The notes beneath the pieces were generated by a model, which saw only the letters and a program-made list of their open reading frames with translations, was not told the DNA's origin and ran no database searches. From the NCBI GenBank assembly GCA_030535355.1, contig JAUNIO010000005.1, positions 39,575-103,574 of the forward strand: a DNA stretch of 64,000 bases, read 5' to 3'. The stretch comes from a bacterium (GTDB lineage Bacteria; Vulcanimicrobiota; Xenobia; Xenobiales; Xenobiaceae). Positions 28,801 through 36,491 of the stretch are shown piece by piece; within the stretch, counting starts at the first letter, position 1; the number at the start of each line of letters is the position of its first letter. Made by a program: the position numbers and the translations under genes.

Positions 28801-30819
28801 ACCATCGGAGAATACGCTTTCTACGGCTGCTCCGGCCTCACTTCAGTGGCCATACCCGACAGCGTAACTACCATCGAATACTGTACTTTCTGTGACTGCT
28901 CAAGCCTCACTTCGGTGACCATACCCGACAGTGTCACAACTATCGGAGAATGGGCATTCCACGGCTGCTCCGGCCTCACTTCAGTGACCTTACCGGACAG
29001 CGTTACTACCATCGGAGATTACGCTTTCTCCGACTGCTCCGGCCTCACTTCAGTGATCATTCCGGACAGCGTAACCACCATCGGAGATGGGGCTTTCCAG
29101 AACTGCTCCAGCCTAACTTCAGTGATCATTCCCGACAGTGTCACGTCTATTGCAGAAGATGCTTTTAATGGAGTATCCCAAATCTTTTACAACGGTTCCG
29201 CTGCCGGTTCACCTTGGGGCGCTGAGCACGTGGGAATCGTTGAAGTAAGCTTAAGTAAAGAGTATATTGATGAAAATAATTATGTTCTTCATCCTTTAGG
29301 CTATACGTTAGTATATCAACAACAAGGTGATAACGATGGGTATCGCATTTATAACAACGATACTGAAATTACTGAACTAATCGTTCCTAAAACTTGCACT
29401 TACAATGGCGTTAGTTACAAAATTACGGATATTGGACACGCTTTCTCTGGCTGCTCCGGCCTCACTTCGGTGACCATTCCCGACAGCGTAACGTCCATTG
29501 GTGAACGGGCTTTCGAGGAATGCTCCAGCCTCACTTTGGTGACCATTCCCGACAGCGTCACTACTATCGGAGAAGGAGCTTTCTATGGCTGCTCCAGCCT
29601 CACTTCGGTGACCATTCCCGACAGCTTCACTACTATCGGAGAAGGGGCTTTCTCTGGCTGCGACGGCCTCACTTCGGTGACCATTCCCGACAGCGTAACG
29701 TCCATTGGTGAACGGGCTTTCGAGGAATGCTCCAGCCTCACTTTGGTGACCATTCCCGACAGCGTCACTACTATCGGAGAAGGAGCTTTCTATGGCTGCT
29801 CCAGCCTCACTTCGGTGACCATTCCCGACAGCTTCACTACTATCGGAGAAGGGGCTTTCTCTGGCTGCGACGGCCTCACTTCGGTGACCATTCCGGACAG
29901 CGTCACTACTATCGGAAAAGGGGCTTTCTATAACTGCTCCAGCCTCACTTCGGTGACCATACCCGACAGCGTTACAACCATCGGAGATTACGCCTTCGGC
30001 TGGTGCGGACTCACTTCGGTGACCATACCCGACAGCGTTACAACCATCGGAGATTACGCCTTCGGCTGGTGCGGACTCACTTCGGTGACCATACCTAACA
30101 GCGTAACTACTATCGGAGAAGGGGCTTTCTCTGGAGTAGCCCAAATCTTTTATAACGGTTCCGCTGTCGGTTCACCTTGGGGTGCTGAGCACTTGGGAAT
30201 TGTTGTTGCAAATCTGGAGTGCGTTTGGGAAGACAACGATAATCTTGTTGTTCATCCTTTGGGTTATACGATACAGCAGCAAGGCGAAACGTATCGTATT
30301 GTTGATAATAACGGTACCGAAATTACTGAACTAACCATTCCGGAGACTTGTACTTATAAGGGTGTTAGTTACAAAATTACGGCTATTGAAAACGGTGCTT
30401 TCTATGGCTGTTCCAGCCTAACTTCGGTGACCATTCCCAACAGTGTAACTACTATCGGAGAACGGGCTTTCGAAGGTTGCTCCGGCCTCACCTCGATAAC
30501 TATACCAAACAGCGTAACTACTATCGGAAATCACGCTTTCTATAACTGCCGGAATCTTACTACGGTGACCATACCGGACAGCGTAACTACTATTGAAGAC
30601 GGCACTTTCATCGGCTGCTCCGGCCTCACTTCGGTGACCTTACCAGACAGCGTAACTTCTATCGGAAATGACGCTTTCCATGACTGCTCCAGCCTCACCT
30701 CGGTTACCATACCGGATAGCGTAACTACTATCGGAGAGGCCGCTTTCTATGATGTGCCGCATATCTATTACAACGGCACCGCCACAGGCGCGCCCTGGGG
30801 AGCCTACGCCATAAACTAA
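22879..30819 (+). CDS. Giant secreted protein: BIG2 domains plus BspA-type leucine-rich repeats
   Basis: 2646 residues. Signal peptide of about 33 residues. Residues 40-670 hold about five related 90-100-residue modules (marked KYxxxxxxYAYVYVxxC and LGKYLxGxxxxLxxxYxFKV). A Pro/Thr linker of TPTPEP repeats lies at about 670-700. Nine BIG2-like Ig domains of about 85 residues follow to about residue 1475 (each with GGYSDGTSxDVT and GTVTG). The last 1170 residues are 23-residue LRR_5 units (LTSVTIPDSVTTIGEGAF) set in five cassettes, each starting with a LGYxxxxxxxRIYxNGTEIT-like cap and ending IFYNGSAAGxPWGA. Such proteins are surface or secreted adhesins. No sortase signal or membrane segment is visible. 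RBS GGGAG at 22864-22868. Confidence 0.9.
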   Translation: MRTNKHQISLVALRLFLTAAFLCLAFPLWAYAADTPEVTIEEITSAPDYSKYKSPIAQICAQVDPVADASGSFSAEVFINGAKANHQDCAWSDSLNTYDADSSAATVNLRVPVDQGLHDYLRGASASLGKDYTISIRLQYYDQDDNGTSILKECVSLPYTVSKYTAPAKPKPVIKKIEKYSASSTTLAYVYVDKCTAGTVYVDNAKCTTCSYVSGKKAFKVNVPAELGKYLTGKTKVLPNAHVFKVVSKEGVTSANKTVAATVPKPVISKVTKYSSTSNTYAYVYCSNCTKDAKVYLNNTNKAAAYEAGKKRFKVAVPSALGKYLNGSSQFLAKSYSFKVINKAGSISALKTIAANPDIPAISNIGKYQDTYAYVYVSNFSKTYGFKCEIDSGSGWKSATSSYVSSKSALKVKVGSAVGKYLKGTSKYIDKDYKFRVTCNDKNKKAKVSAVYTIKRNSAPPSITAVSGQVIEEYVTEGDADLGYRITSAAKVTVKSTYTNYTVWLNGVQLSKAANAGSNAYHVPYELAKYLEGSSSQLSQEYKFVVKNPDGKSSAAAVIKAACPSEAAQIAQVSSADDCWIKLYVKNAPSGKVLIDGQEAFSFSTPAEGDANGGYFIYVYDDSEIAWVANGWRSQLNKNHTIKIVRSDSQETALTLSSGMTRDDFIDDTPIIFPTPTPEPTPTPEPTASPAPTPTPDPSVQLVSLVFEQGERQIPKGQNLSLIVKGGYSDGTSRDVTSLAEWSSSDSSIASVNKGTVTGSASGTAVITAVLDGQSAAADISVTPAVITDLMINPSTIAPIAVGSTAEVQAVAIYSDGTSQDVTAQAKWTSDTGKAMVLSGRIIGVAPGQTAVTASFENKTASTLVTIPAAALTSLIITPDSASVPNGLTAELKAIACYSDGSSQDVTAQAEWSSGDNSIAAVENGTVTGQAVGSTAVTAKLEGISAEAALEVSDAVIASLTIIPHSASVFTNHSTELQAIAGYSDGTSQDVTAKAVWTSGDTAKALVDKGIVTGVITGQTTITAALGGKTAAAKIAIADAEVTSLIITPASASVPSGMSTELKATAGYNDGSSKDVTAEVVWRSSAPGKAVVFKGTVTGAAPGNAEITAELNGQTAKTDITVTDAVITSLTITPDSASVPKGLTAALTATAGYSDGTSRNVTTDAEWTSGDTAKVTVSQGTVTGTTEGQAVITAVFDGQTTTAQITVTQAQLVSLIISPNSASVASGLSTKLQAIGGYSDGSCQDVTASAAWTSSDATKAVVSKGTVTGVAKGQTVISASLGEKTATARITVTEAAVVSLSITPNASSIVIGSSAELQATAGYSDGSSQNVTASAEWRSGDTAKATVNHGTVSGLAAGQAVITAEYGGKQAKASITVIDASVTSLSLEAGEAWEDNEIPVGAQFKFTVMAEYSDGVSRAVDNRQVLWTSSDSTKAIISDEGRFTALASGSATITAALGSCQTSRTFTITEAVFTAVSLNDDTLKALGYTIEYVNTSTIGKRIYKNGTEITTLEIPATYEYLGNKYVITSIEDRALYRSSDLTSVTIPDSVTSIGEMAFGICASLTSVTIPDSVTTIGDNAFYNCRNLTTAPLPNSALTIGERAFYGCSSLTSLTIPDSAASIGYCAFLYIPHIYYHGTLADAPWGATAINDLPAVVLDRSVLAELGYSINNGHIYKNGQEITTLDIPGSFESGGSHYIITTIGECAFQDCAGLLSVTIPDSVTTIGECAFWNCSGLTSVTIPDSVTTICGYAFYGCSGLTSVTIPDSVTTIGYNTFQDCSSLTSVTIPDSVTSIGDHAFSGCSNLTSVTIPDSVTTIERYAFGDCYNLSVTIPDSVTSIAESAFSGAAQIFYNGSAAGAPWGAQHTGIIVVNLERVWDENDNCILHPLGYKVQQQGETCRIVDNNGTEITELTIPGTCTYNGVSYKITSIGEHAFSGCSGLTSVTIPDSVTTIEYCTFQGCSSLTSVTIPDSVTTIGEYAFYGCSGLTSVAIPDSVTTIEYCTFCDCSSLTSVTIPDSVTTIGEWAFHGCSGLTSVTLPDSVTTIGDYAFSDCSGLTSVIIPDSVTTIGDGAFQNCSSLTSVIIPDSVTSIAEDAFNGVSQIFYNGSAAGSPWGAEHVGIVEVSLSKEYIDENNYVLHPLGYTLVYQQQGDNDGYRIYNNDTEITELIVPKTCTYNGVSYKITDIGHAFSGCSGLTSVTIPDSVTSIGERAFEECSSLTLVTIPDSVTTIGEGAFYGCSSLTSVTIPDSFTTIGEGAFSGCDGLTSVTIPDSVTSIGERAFEECSSLTLVTIPDSVTTIGEGAFYGCSSLTSVTIPDSFTTIGEGAFSGCDGLTSVTIPDSVTTIGKGAFYNCSSLTSVTIPDSVTTIGDYAFGWCGLTSVTIPDSVTTIGDYAFGWCGLTSVTIPNSVTTIGEGAFSGVAQIFYNGSAVGSPWGAEHLGIVVANLECVWEDNDNLVVHPLGYTIQQQGETYRIVDNNGTEITELTIPETCTYKGVSYKITAIENGAFYGCSSLTSVTIPNSVTTIGERAFEGCSGLTSITIPNSVTTIGNHAFYNCRNLTTVTIPDSVTTIEDGTFIGCSGLTSVTLPDSVTSIGNDAFHDCSSLTSVTIPDSVTTIGEAAFYDVPHIYYNGTATGAPWGAYAIN
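29458..29871 (+). repeat. Perfect 207-bp tandem duplication inside the LRR region
   Basis: Bases 29458-29664 are repeated at 29665-29871 without a difference that I found by eye, and the next unit continues with similar sequence. 207 bp is three 23-residue LRR units (69 residues), so the frame is kept. It is likely recent slippage or unequal exchange. Confidence 0.85.
29944..30075 (+). repeat. 66-bp tandem duplication in the LRR region
   Basis: Bases 29944-30009 are repeated at 30010-30075. Each copy codes for a 22-residue unit with GWC before LTSVTIP, one residue shorter than its neighbours. Confidence 0.85.
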
Positions 30820-30844
30820 GCAAGCGCCGACATTAAGCGCAGAC

Positions 30845-30899
30845 GCAGAAAAACAGCCTGCTCATTGACCAAAATCAGTGGGCAGGCTGTTTTTCTGCG
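30845..30899 (+). terminator. Strong terminator of the giant gene
   Basis: A long inverted repeat (gcagaaaaacagcctgc / gcaggctgtttttctgc) with a loop of about 20 nt lies 26 bp after the stop; A/T-rich runs are inside the stem. It can act in both directions. Confidence 0.85.
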
Positions 30900-31110
30900 C
30901 ACCCACACCGCCCATCAACCAGCGCAATGCCCCCTGTGCGCCGACACCATCGGCTCACTGGACACGATTTCCCCTGCCCGCCGCCCACGCCGCGCATTAC
31001 GATAACGCGTTTATCATTCCGTTATCAACGCCGGTACCGGCCGCAAAAAAATACTCCCCCAGCCGCCCCGCCATAGCGCAGCGTCCGGAGGAGTATTGCC
31101 GCAGAACTGC

Positions 31111-32055
31111 CTACTTGGACAGCGCCTCTATATAGCGCTGCCGATCCTCTTCCGGAACCTCCAGCGCATTCATCGCTTCTATTATTGACAATCCCATATT
31201 CTTCATCAGATTACGGATAGAAGCCAACGTACTTTCGATACGAGTCTTATCTACCAAAGCTTGACCCAAACTCCCCATAGACAGCACCTCCTCGTCTGCC
31301 TCCATCATAGAACAATTAAACTCATCCTGCAATATGCGCTTTTTCTCATCTACGGACATTTCCGCCGAAAGCAGAGTACTCAAAAATCTGAGCAGACCCT
31401 CGCTACGCTCGCCGTTGGGTTCCCCTAAACCGATCATTACCACGGACAGAAGATCGTAATGCTCTTTGTCAGCCTGGACATCGCCGACATAGTTACTCTC
31501 CGTCATCTGATAAGCGGTAATGGTGTTCTGATAATATTTCGGCACATCGGTGCATACCCAGACAGAATACACCTTGCGCAGCTTTTCGTAGTGCGACTTG
31601 ACAAACACCGTCTCCTTCTGCGCTGAGAGTATCCGGGCGCAATAGTATATTCCCCGCTTCAGCAGAGGATAACCCGGATAAAAATCAGCCTGCGCCTCCA
31701 CGTTGATGATCAATTTAACCGTCTCATCTGTGCTGGGCACAACGGCATCAAAGCAGATATCAAACACCACGCTGCCTTCTGTAGGCGAAGCCCGCTCCTG
31801 GCTGCGCCCGCTCAGAAAAGCTCCCGTTTCATCAGGATCCACGGGCAGCTCAGAGACTAAAGGCATACCCTCGATAAACCGCTCCGCAATCGTATCCACA
31901 TCATAATCGCGGAACTCGATTAAACATCTCTGCATTATCCGGGCCAAAACTCTCTTCTCGGCCAGCAGGCGCTTACAGGAAAAATCATAAGCGTCAATGT
32001 CAGACGCTACATCGAGGAGAGACGCCAAAGGCGTTTTGCTGACAGTTTGTACCAT
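31111..32055 (-). CDS. Rpn-family PD-(D/E)XK nuclease / putative transposase
   Basis: 314 residues of the recombination-promoting nuclease family. The core shows the PD-(D/E)XK pattern: VVFDICFDAVVP (catalytic Asp strand), then KLIINVEAQADFYPG (E-x-Q on the next strand), then RGIYYCARILSAQ. The charged C-terminal helix region has SMGSLGQALVDKTRIES, common in this family. Members are scattered in gut and anaerobe genomes and may nick DNA or promote RecA-independent recombination. No terminal repeats or transposition target duplication was seen around it. ATG at 32055 has no strong ribosome site; gene stands alone. Confidence 0.8.
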   Translation of the reverse strand: MVQTVSKTPLASLLDVASDIDAYDFSCKRLLAEKRVLARIMQRCLIEFRDYDVDTIAERFIEGMPLVSELPVDPDETGAFLSGRSQERASPTEGSVVFDICFDAVVPSTDETVKLIINVEAQADFYPGYPLLKRGIYYCARILSAQKETVFVKSHYEKLRKVYSVWVCTDVPKYYQNTITAYQMTESNYVGDVQADKEHYDLLSVVMIGLGEPNGERSEGLLRFLSTLLSAEMSVDEKKRILQDEFNCSMMEADEEVLSMGSLGQALVDKTRIESTLASIRNLMKNMGLSIIEAMNALEVPEEDRQRYIEALSK

Positions 32056-32250
32056 TTTTAATCACTGCTTTCCGTAGTTTAATAATTAAACAGCCATCTA
32101 TGCGCTAACTGCGATGCCAGGCCGCCAAACCAAGCGCAGAGATGCTATGCAGTGATAATGCTGTATCTAAAAATTGATACCTGTGTAATAATATTCAAGT
32201 TTTAACTATTTCTGCAAAACCATATTGCAGATTGTCACCGTCTGCATTTA

Positions 32251-33276
32251 TCATAGAACAACATCCCAAATTCGCGGTGACGCTATCATAGCCAAACACC
32301 CCTCCAGCCCCGCAAAATCCCGCTGAGCCAGCAGCCGTTCCCGCCAGGGCAGAAGCCGCCGATGCTTACGGCAGTACTGGGCCAGATGGCTGCGGAATTC
32401 CTGCACGGTCTGCACTTCGGTAAGCTTGCTGTACAGCTTGGCCAACGCCCAATGCTCGGCTATCTTGTCAACGATCCGCGCCAAAGAGGGATGCTCGGGG
32501 ATCGGCCGACCAAGACGGTAAGCCTCCAAACGCTCTAACAGCCAGGGATCGCCCAGCAGCCCCCGCCCCAGCATCACCATCGGCTGATGCTCACTTTGCC
32601 AGCGCACCGCGCTGAAACCGTCCAAAACATCGCCATTGCCGATGACCGGCACACGCAGAGAATTTCTCCACTTCGCCGCAGCCTCATAATCAACCGCACC
32701 CGCAAAAGCCTGCTCCGCGTAACGGCCATGCACAAAAAAAGCGCTCACACCCAAATCCTGCAGGCGCCGGGCCAAAGCCAAACCCAACCCATCGCCGCAG
32801 CGCCAGCCCAGGCGCATCTTCGCGGTAATGGGCACGCTGACCGCCGAGCGCACCGCTTCCACGACGCGGCAAGCCGTATCAGGATGGCGCAGCATAGCTG
32901 CTCCCGCCCCTTTTTTCACGATCTTAGGTACAGTACAGCCCATATTTATATCAATTACCGCTGCCCCGCGCTCGGTCACAGCCCGCGCCGCAGCTGCCAT
33001 ATATTCAGGGCTGTCGCCAAATAACTGTACTGCAATTGGCCCGCAGGAATCATCCCAGTCCAACAACTTCAGCGTTGCCGAACGGCTGCTCAGAAAAGCC
33101 AGAGCCTGAGCGCAGATCATGGGCGTAAAACTCAGCTGCAGCAGACCGCTGCGGCGGCACAGCACCTGAAAGGCCCAGTTGGTGTATCCAGCCACTGGAG
33201 CCATAATCCAGGGAGTATATAGTTCAAACGCTCCCAAACGCCATAGGCAACTGCGATCAGCAACGGCAGAATCCAA
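32251..33276 (-). CDS. tRNA-dihydrouridine synthase
   Basis: FMN enzyme that reduces uridine in tRNA to dihydrouridine. 341 residues. Motifs: MAPVAGYTNWAFQ at about 25-37, VQLFGDSPEY, and INMGC with the active-site Cys followed by KGAGAAML, plus KMRLGW and GNGDVLDG. The usual Pro after the active Cys is Thr. Start is a TTG 3 bp after the cobB stop; the family's N-terminal strand (RLGAFELYTPW) lies before the first internal ATG, which supports TTG. It is translationally coupled to cobB. Confidence 0.9.
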   Translation of the reverse strand: MDSAVADRSCLWRLGAFELYTPWIMAPVAGYTNWAFQVLCRRSGLLQLSFTPMICAQALAFLSSRSATLKLLDWDDSCGPIAVQLFGDSPEYMAAAARAVTERGAAVIDINMGCTVPKIVKKGAGAAMLRHPDTACRVVEAVRSAVSVPITAKMRLGWRCGDGLGLALARRLQDLGVSAFFVHGRYAEQAFAGAVDYEAAAKWRNSLRVPVIGNGDVLDGFSAVRWQSEHQPMVMLGRGLLGDPWLLERLEAYRLGRPIPEHPSLARIVDKIAEHWALAKLYSKLTEVQTVQEFRSHLAQYCRKHRRLLPWRERLLAQRDFAGLEGCLAMIASPRIWDVVL

Positions 33277-33278
33277 AA

Positions 33279-34001
33279 TTAAACACCTTGATAGTCAAAT
33301 AGTTCTGGGAAAATTTCCTCGGCTTTGCCCACAAGCTGCTCTTCAAACCAACGGGTTGGCAGAGACTCCAAATTGACCAGCACAGTACGCGCTCCTGCCC
33401 GTTTAGCAATTTCTGCAAATCCGGCCGAAGGCCACACAATCCCTGAAGTCCCGGCAGCGATAAAGAGATCGCATTCCGCTAAAGCTTTATAAGCGGCTTC
33501 CATGACCTCAGGGTCTAAAGATTCTTCAAAGAGAATAATATCGTAGCGCAGCGGAGCGCCGCAGCGCTCGCAGGTGCGGTATTCGATGGTTTTATCTTTA
33601 TAAGGTTTGACACTGCATTTCGTGCAGCGGGTGCGGTGAATGTTGCCGTGCAGCTCCACCACATTATGACTGCCGGCGGCCTGGTGCAGGCCGTCAATAT
33701 TCTGAGTCAGCACGACCGTATTGCGGCGGTGTTTTTCCAGTTCAGCCAAGGCGTAATGGGTAGCGTTGGGTTCGGTCACAGCAGCCTTACGGCGCAGCTC
33801 GGCAAAAGCTTCCCAAACCACTTCGGGATGAGAGCGCAGGGCATGTGCCGTAGCGCAGCGCTCGATGTCGCGGTCTGTCCATAGGCCGCCAGGGCCGCGG
33901 AATGGAGCAATACCGGAAGCGACGGACACACCAGCTCCGGTCAGGATGACGATGTTGTGATAATCTTTGATTTTGATTTTTTCTAGTTTTTCGTTGCTCA
34001 T
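33279..34001 (-). CDS. cobB: NAD-dependent deacylase, Sir2 family
   Basis: 240 residues. It removes acyl groups (acetyl, succinyl) from lysines with NAD. Motifs: GAGVSVASGIAPFRGPGGLW (NAD site), TQNIDGLHQAAG, catalytic His in VELHGNIHRTRC, and four Cys in CTKC and CERC for zinc. Length is that of the bacterial class III/SIRT5-like type. It lies just ahead of dus. It starts with an ATG at 34001 after a 545-bp intergenic region. Confidence 0.93.
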   Translation of the reverse strand: MSNEKLEKIKIKDYHNIVILTGAGVSVASGIAPFRGPGGLWTDRDIERCATAHALRSHPEVVWEAFAELRRKAAVTEPNATHYALAELEKHRRNTVVLTQNIDGLHQAAGSHNVVELHGNIHRTRCTKCSVKPYKDKTIEYRTCERCGAPLRYDIILFEESLDPEVMEAAYKALAECDLFIAAGTSGIVWPSAGFAEIAKRAGARTVLVNLESLPTRWFEEQLVGKAEEIFPELFDYQGV

Positions 34002-34181
34002 AAAACCAAGTTCGCACTATGCCGCGGCATTCCCGCTTACAATATAGTCTGCTCCTGGTCTTGTTAACCTAAACATTTGTATAAGCCAATCTGCACAATC
34101 AATGCGTACAGCTTCCCGCCGCGCTCAGCCTAACATACGTTTTGCGCAATTTTTTTAACGCGGTCATTTCGGGCTAAGCTT

Positions 34182-34211
34182 GCGACCTGTCGCAAATATG
34201 CGACAGGTCGC
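34182..34211. repeat. Perfect 13-bp inverted repeat with 4-nt loop
   Basis: gcgacctgtcgca aata tgcgacaggtcgc. It lies in the 554-bp gap between divergent cobB and 34556-34741. No T-run follows. The gcgaca core is shared with the left arm of the dispersed repeat. The rest of the gap is A/T-rich; a partial arm L-like stretch lies at about 34460-34497. No gene was seen. Confidence 0.6.
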
Positions 34212-34555
34212 TATTGCATAAATTCGTAATTTTTGCTAAATAATCATTAACGTACGTTTTGTCATTCAGAGGGATTCGTTAAGTCATGACGTCCCTTTGC
34301 TATCCCTGTGAATTAGCCGCGAATTCGCTGTGAATTTTCGGTAATATTATCGTGCTCTAATTATAACCATTATACCTAAGCGCTAATTAAATCGTAAGCA
34401 TCAAATGCAGTTTTGGCGTTTACGATAAACTGATGAATATGCTTTAACATCGGCACATTATGATTCCCTCTAAAGAATGGGATGGGGAGATGCGCAAAAC
34501 ACATCAGCAAGCATATAACAGTTACATTAAATAATTATCTGAGAAGGTGAATACA

Positions 34556-34741
34556 ATGACATCTAATGAAACACCTGAAAGCGGCTTAAGCACGCCGTTC
34601 TGCATCTTTATATCCGTGGTATTCCCGATAATGGGGCTTATATTCCTTTGTATGTACCCTAATGACGACAAGGGCAAACTGTCACTTCTCGCCGGTATTT
34701 TATCTGGAGGTATAGCCTACGCTGTGATTATGAACAGCTAA
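34556..34741 (+). CDS. Small two-helix membrane protein
   Basis: 61 residues from the ATG at 34556, preceded by GAGAAGG 9 nt upstream; a GTG three codons earlier is less likely. It has a short polar N-terminus and two hydrophobic segments (FCIFISVVFPIMGLIFLCMY and SLLAGILSGGIAYAVIM) joined by a charged turn. Function unknown; the lipoprotein gene starts 62 bp after its stop and could be co-transcribed. Confidence 0.6.
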   Translation: MTSNETPESGLSTPFCIFISVVFPIMGLIFLCMYPNDDKGKLSLLAGILSGGIAYAVIMNS

Positions 34742-34803
34742 AATATGCCCCCTTACCCTCCTGCCGGCATCCATTCTTATTTCATCGGGGATAAAGCTAC
34801 CTT

Positions 34804-36369
34804 ATGATAACCAGCCATAAACTAATTAAATGTTTTCTAGCCGCAATTATTTTGTTGATAGGCACATCTGCCTGCGCCCCGCAAACAAAACTGCAGATTA
34901 GCGCAGATCGCAGTGTATCAGGCAAAATATCCGTTTTAGACGGTGACAAAACAATCGCCGAAAAAGAATTGATACGCGGCAAATGCGCAGTTAAAATTCC
35001 CCGCGGCCGCAACCTTATTCTAAAGCTGAATTCTTCAGGATTGAGTTTCTGTCCTGAGATCATCAAAATCGGCAGTAATCAAGAAGAAGACATGCTGCAT
35101 CTGGCAGACAAAAAGGTTGAACTGGAATACCCGCAAATCATGTATGATTCCAAAGTCACCATCAAATTCGAAGCACTGGATGACAGCTTCGAATCGTTCT
35201 CTAAAGAGCAAGATATAAAGGATATAAAAGCCCCCCTAATCCTAACCATTCCCGACAACACCCCTATAAAAATAACGGCGTCGGCATCTTCATGCGCTTC
35301 GGCAGTTTATGAATATACACCGAATCCATCATCAGAGGCTGCCAAAGCAATTCTGCTCAAACTCTCCAGAAATGAAGGCCGCCTCGATGTTGCCGTCAGC
35401 GGCTTCAACCTCGACAAAGCGCAGTACAAACTCAGCAACGCTGGCAAAGTCATATCCAGCGGACCTGCCGCAAAACTAAACGGCTCTTTTCAATGCTTCC
35501 CCTTAAATACCGCTTACGAGTTAACCATTTTCGGACCTAATATCATCACTTGTAAAAAGACCTTTAAACCCACGGCGGAAAGCCCCGACCAAGACTTCAG
35601 CTGCATACTCGTTCGCAATGAAGGAAAGATCAACTTTGCAATAACCGGTGACAGCATGGATAAAGCCAAATATAAAATAATGAAACATGGCAAACAGATA
35701 GCCGGCGGAACAGCAAAAGAACTCAACGGTTCAGTTAAATACCTGCCGTTCAATACCACTTACGATGTCATCATCTTCGGTCCCGCGCTGGCAACCTGTA
35801 AACAGTCATTTAAACCGACGATTGCCAAACCTGAGATTTCCTTAAAACTGACAGCTAATGTGGACATATCTGATATTATGCGAGATGCGAACCAATTTTT
35901 TAAAGCCTGCCGCCAACTTCAACTAGCATTTAATAAAATGATAGCCACAGATTCCGATAATGACGTTCATAGTTATTATCCAGCAGTAAGTCGTTTTGAG
36001 GAATACATTTTACCGGATAGTCTGCACAAACTACTTCTAAATGAAGCTTACCGCAACGATTCCCTGATGGCAATTGGATATATAACAAAACAAAGCAGAA
36101 ATTATTTTCTTGTAGCAACAGTTACTACTTCTAGGAGAATAGATTATGCATTAACATGCAAAAAAATAGATACAAAGCAAATACTCAACTCATCCGATGC
36201 TCAATCATGGAGTTATGTTAACACCAACGATCAAACTGTTACTATTTGTCATAACAAAACCGGTATCAAGATGAATGGTATTTACAACAAAAAGTTAGCC
36301 CATTACGAATTTGATTATTATGCACTGTTGCGCGACCATACTTCATTAGGAAGGTTGTACAATCTATGA
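34804..36369 (+). CDS. Lipoprotein with two tandem repeat modules, unknown function
   Basis: 521 residues with a signal peptide ending in IGTSAC, a fair lipobox (Cys about residue 24). Residues 30-180 are a beta-rich, PEGA-like region with DGDKTIAEKEL and KIPRGRNLILKL. Two modules of about 84 residues follow at 183-266 and 267-345, each with RNEGxxxxAxxG, LNGSxxxxPxNT and FGPxxxTCKxxFKPT. The C-terminal 170 residues are a separate, unrecognised domain. It is likely anchored at the outer membrane. Terminator downstream at 36434-36469. No function is assigned. Confidence 0.65.
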   Translation: MITSHKLIKCFLAAIILLIGTSACAPQTKLQISADRSVSGKISVLDGDKTIAEKELIRGKCAVKIPRGRNLILKLNSSGLSFCPEIIKIGSNQEEDMLHLADKKVELEYPQIMYDSKVTIKFEALDDSFESFSKEQDIKDIKAPLILTIPDNTPIKITASASSCASAVYEYTPNPSSEAAKAILLKLSRNEGRLDVAVSGFNLDKAQYKLSNAGKVISSGPAAKLNGSFQCFPLNTAYELTIFGPNIITCKKTFKPTAESPDQDFSCILVRNEGKINFAITGDSMDKAKYKIMKHGKQIAGGTAKELNGSVKYLPFNTTYDVIIFGPALATCKQSFKPTIAKPEISLKLTANVDISDIMRDANQFFKACRQLQLAFNKMIATDSDNDVHSYYPAVSRFEEYILPDSLHKLLLNEAYRNDSLMAIGYITKQSRNYFLVATVTTSRRIDYALTCKKIDTKQILNSSDAQSWSYVNTNDQTVTICHNKTGIKMNGIYNKKLAHYEFDYYALLRDHTSLGRLYNL

Positions 36370-36433
36370 TATTTTGCTGTTACCCCATATCCGACACGCT
36401 GCGGTATTAGCAAATCAACAGCACGCCATAAAC

Positions 36434-36469
36434 AGAATAAGCGCCGGACACACCGCCGGCGCTTATTCT
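36434..36469. terminator. Bidirectional terminator
   Basis: 14-bp perfect stem (agaataagcgccgg / ccggcgcttattct) between the lipoprotein gene (+) and the oxidoreductase genes (-). Confidence 0.85.
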
Positions 36470-36491
36470 TTACTCACTACAGCTTAAGCAG

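Noticed and set aside
29377..30144. Long minus-strand frame of 255 codons and several smaller ones opposite the LRR region
   Set aside because: They arise because the repetitive LRR codons leave the complement frame open; the plus-strand protein is clearly real.
27500..30700. Regular direct repeats of about 69 bp that could look like a CRISPR array
   Set aside because: The repeats are in-frame LRR codons with no spacers of constant length, and no cas genes lie nearby.
31111..32055. Possible complete insertion sequence around the Rpn-type nuclease gene
   Set aside because: No terminal inverted repeats or target duplication were found around it; Rpn genes often stand alone.
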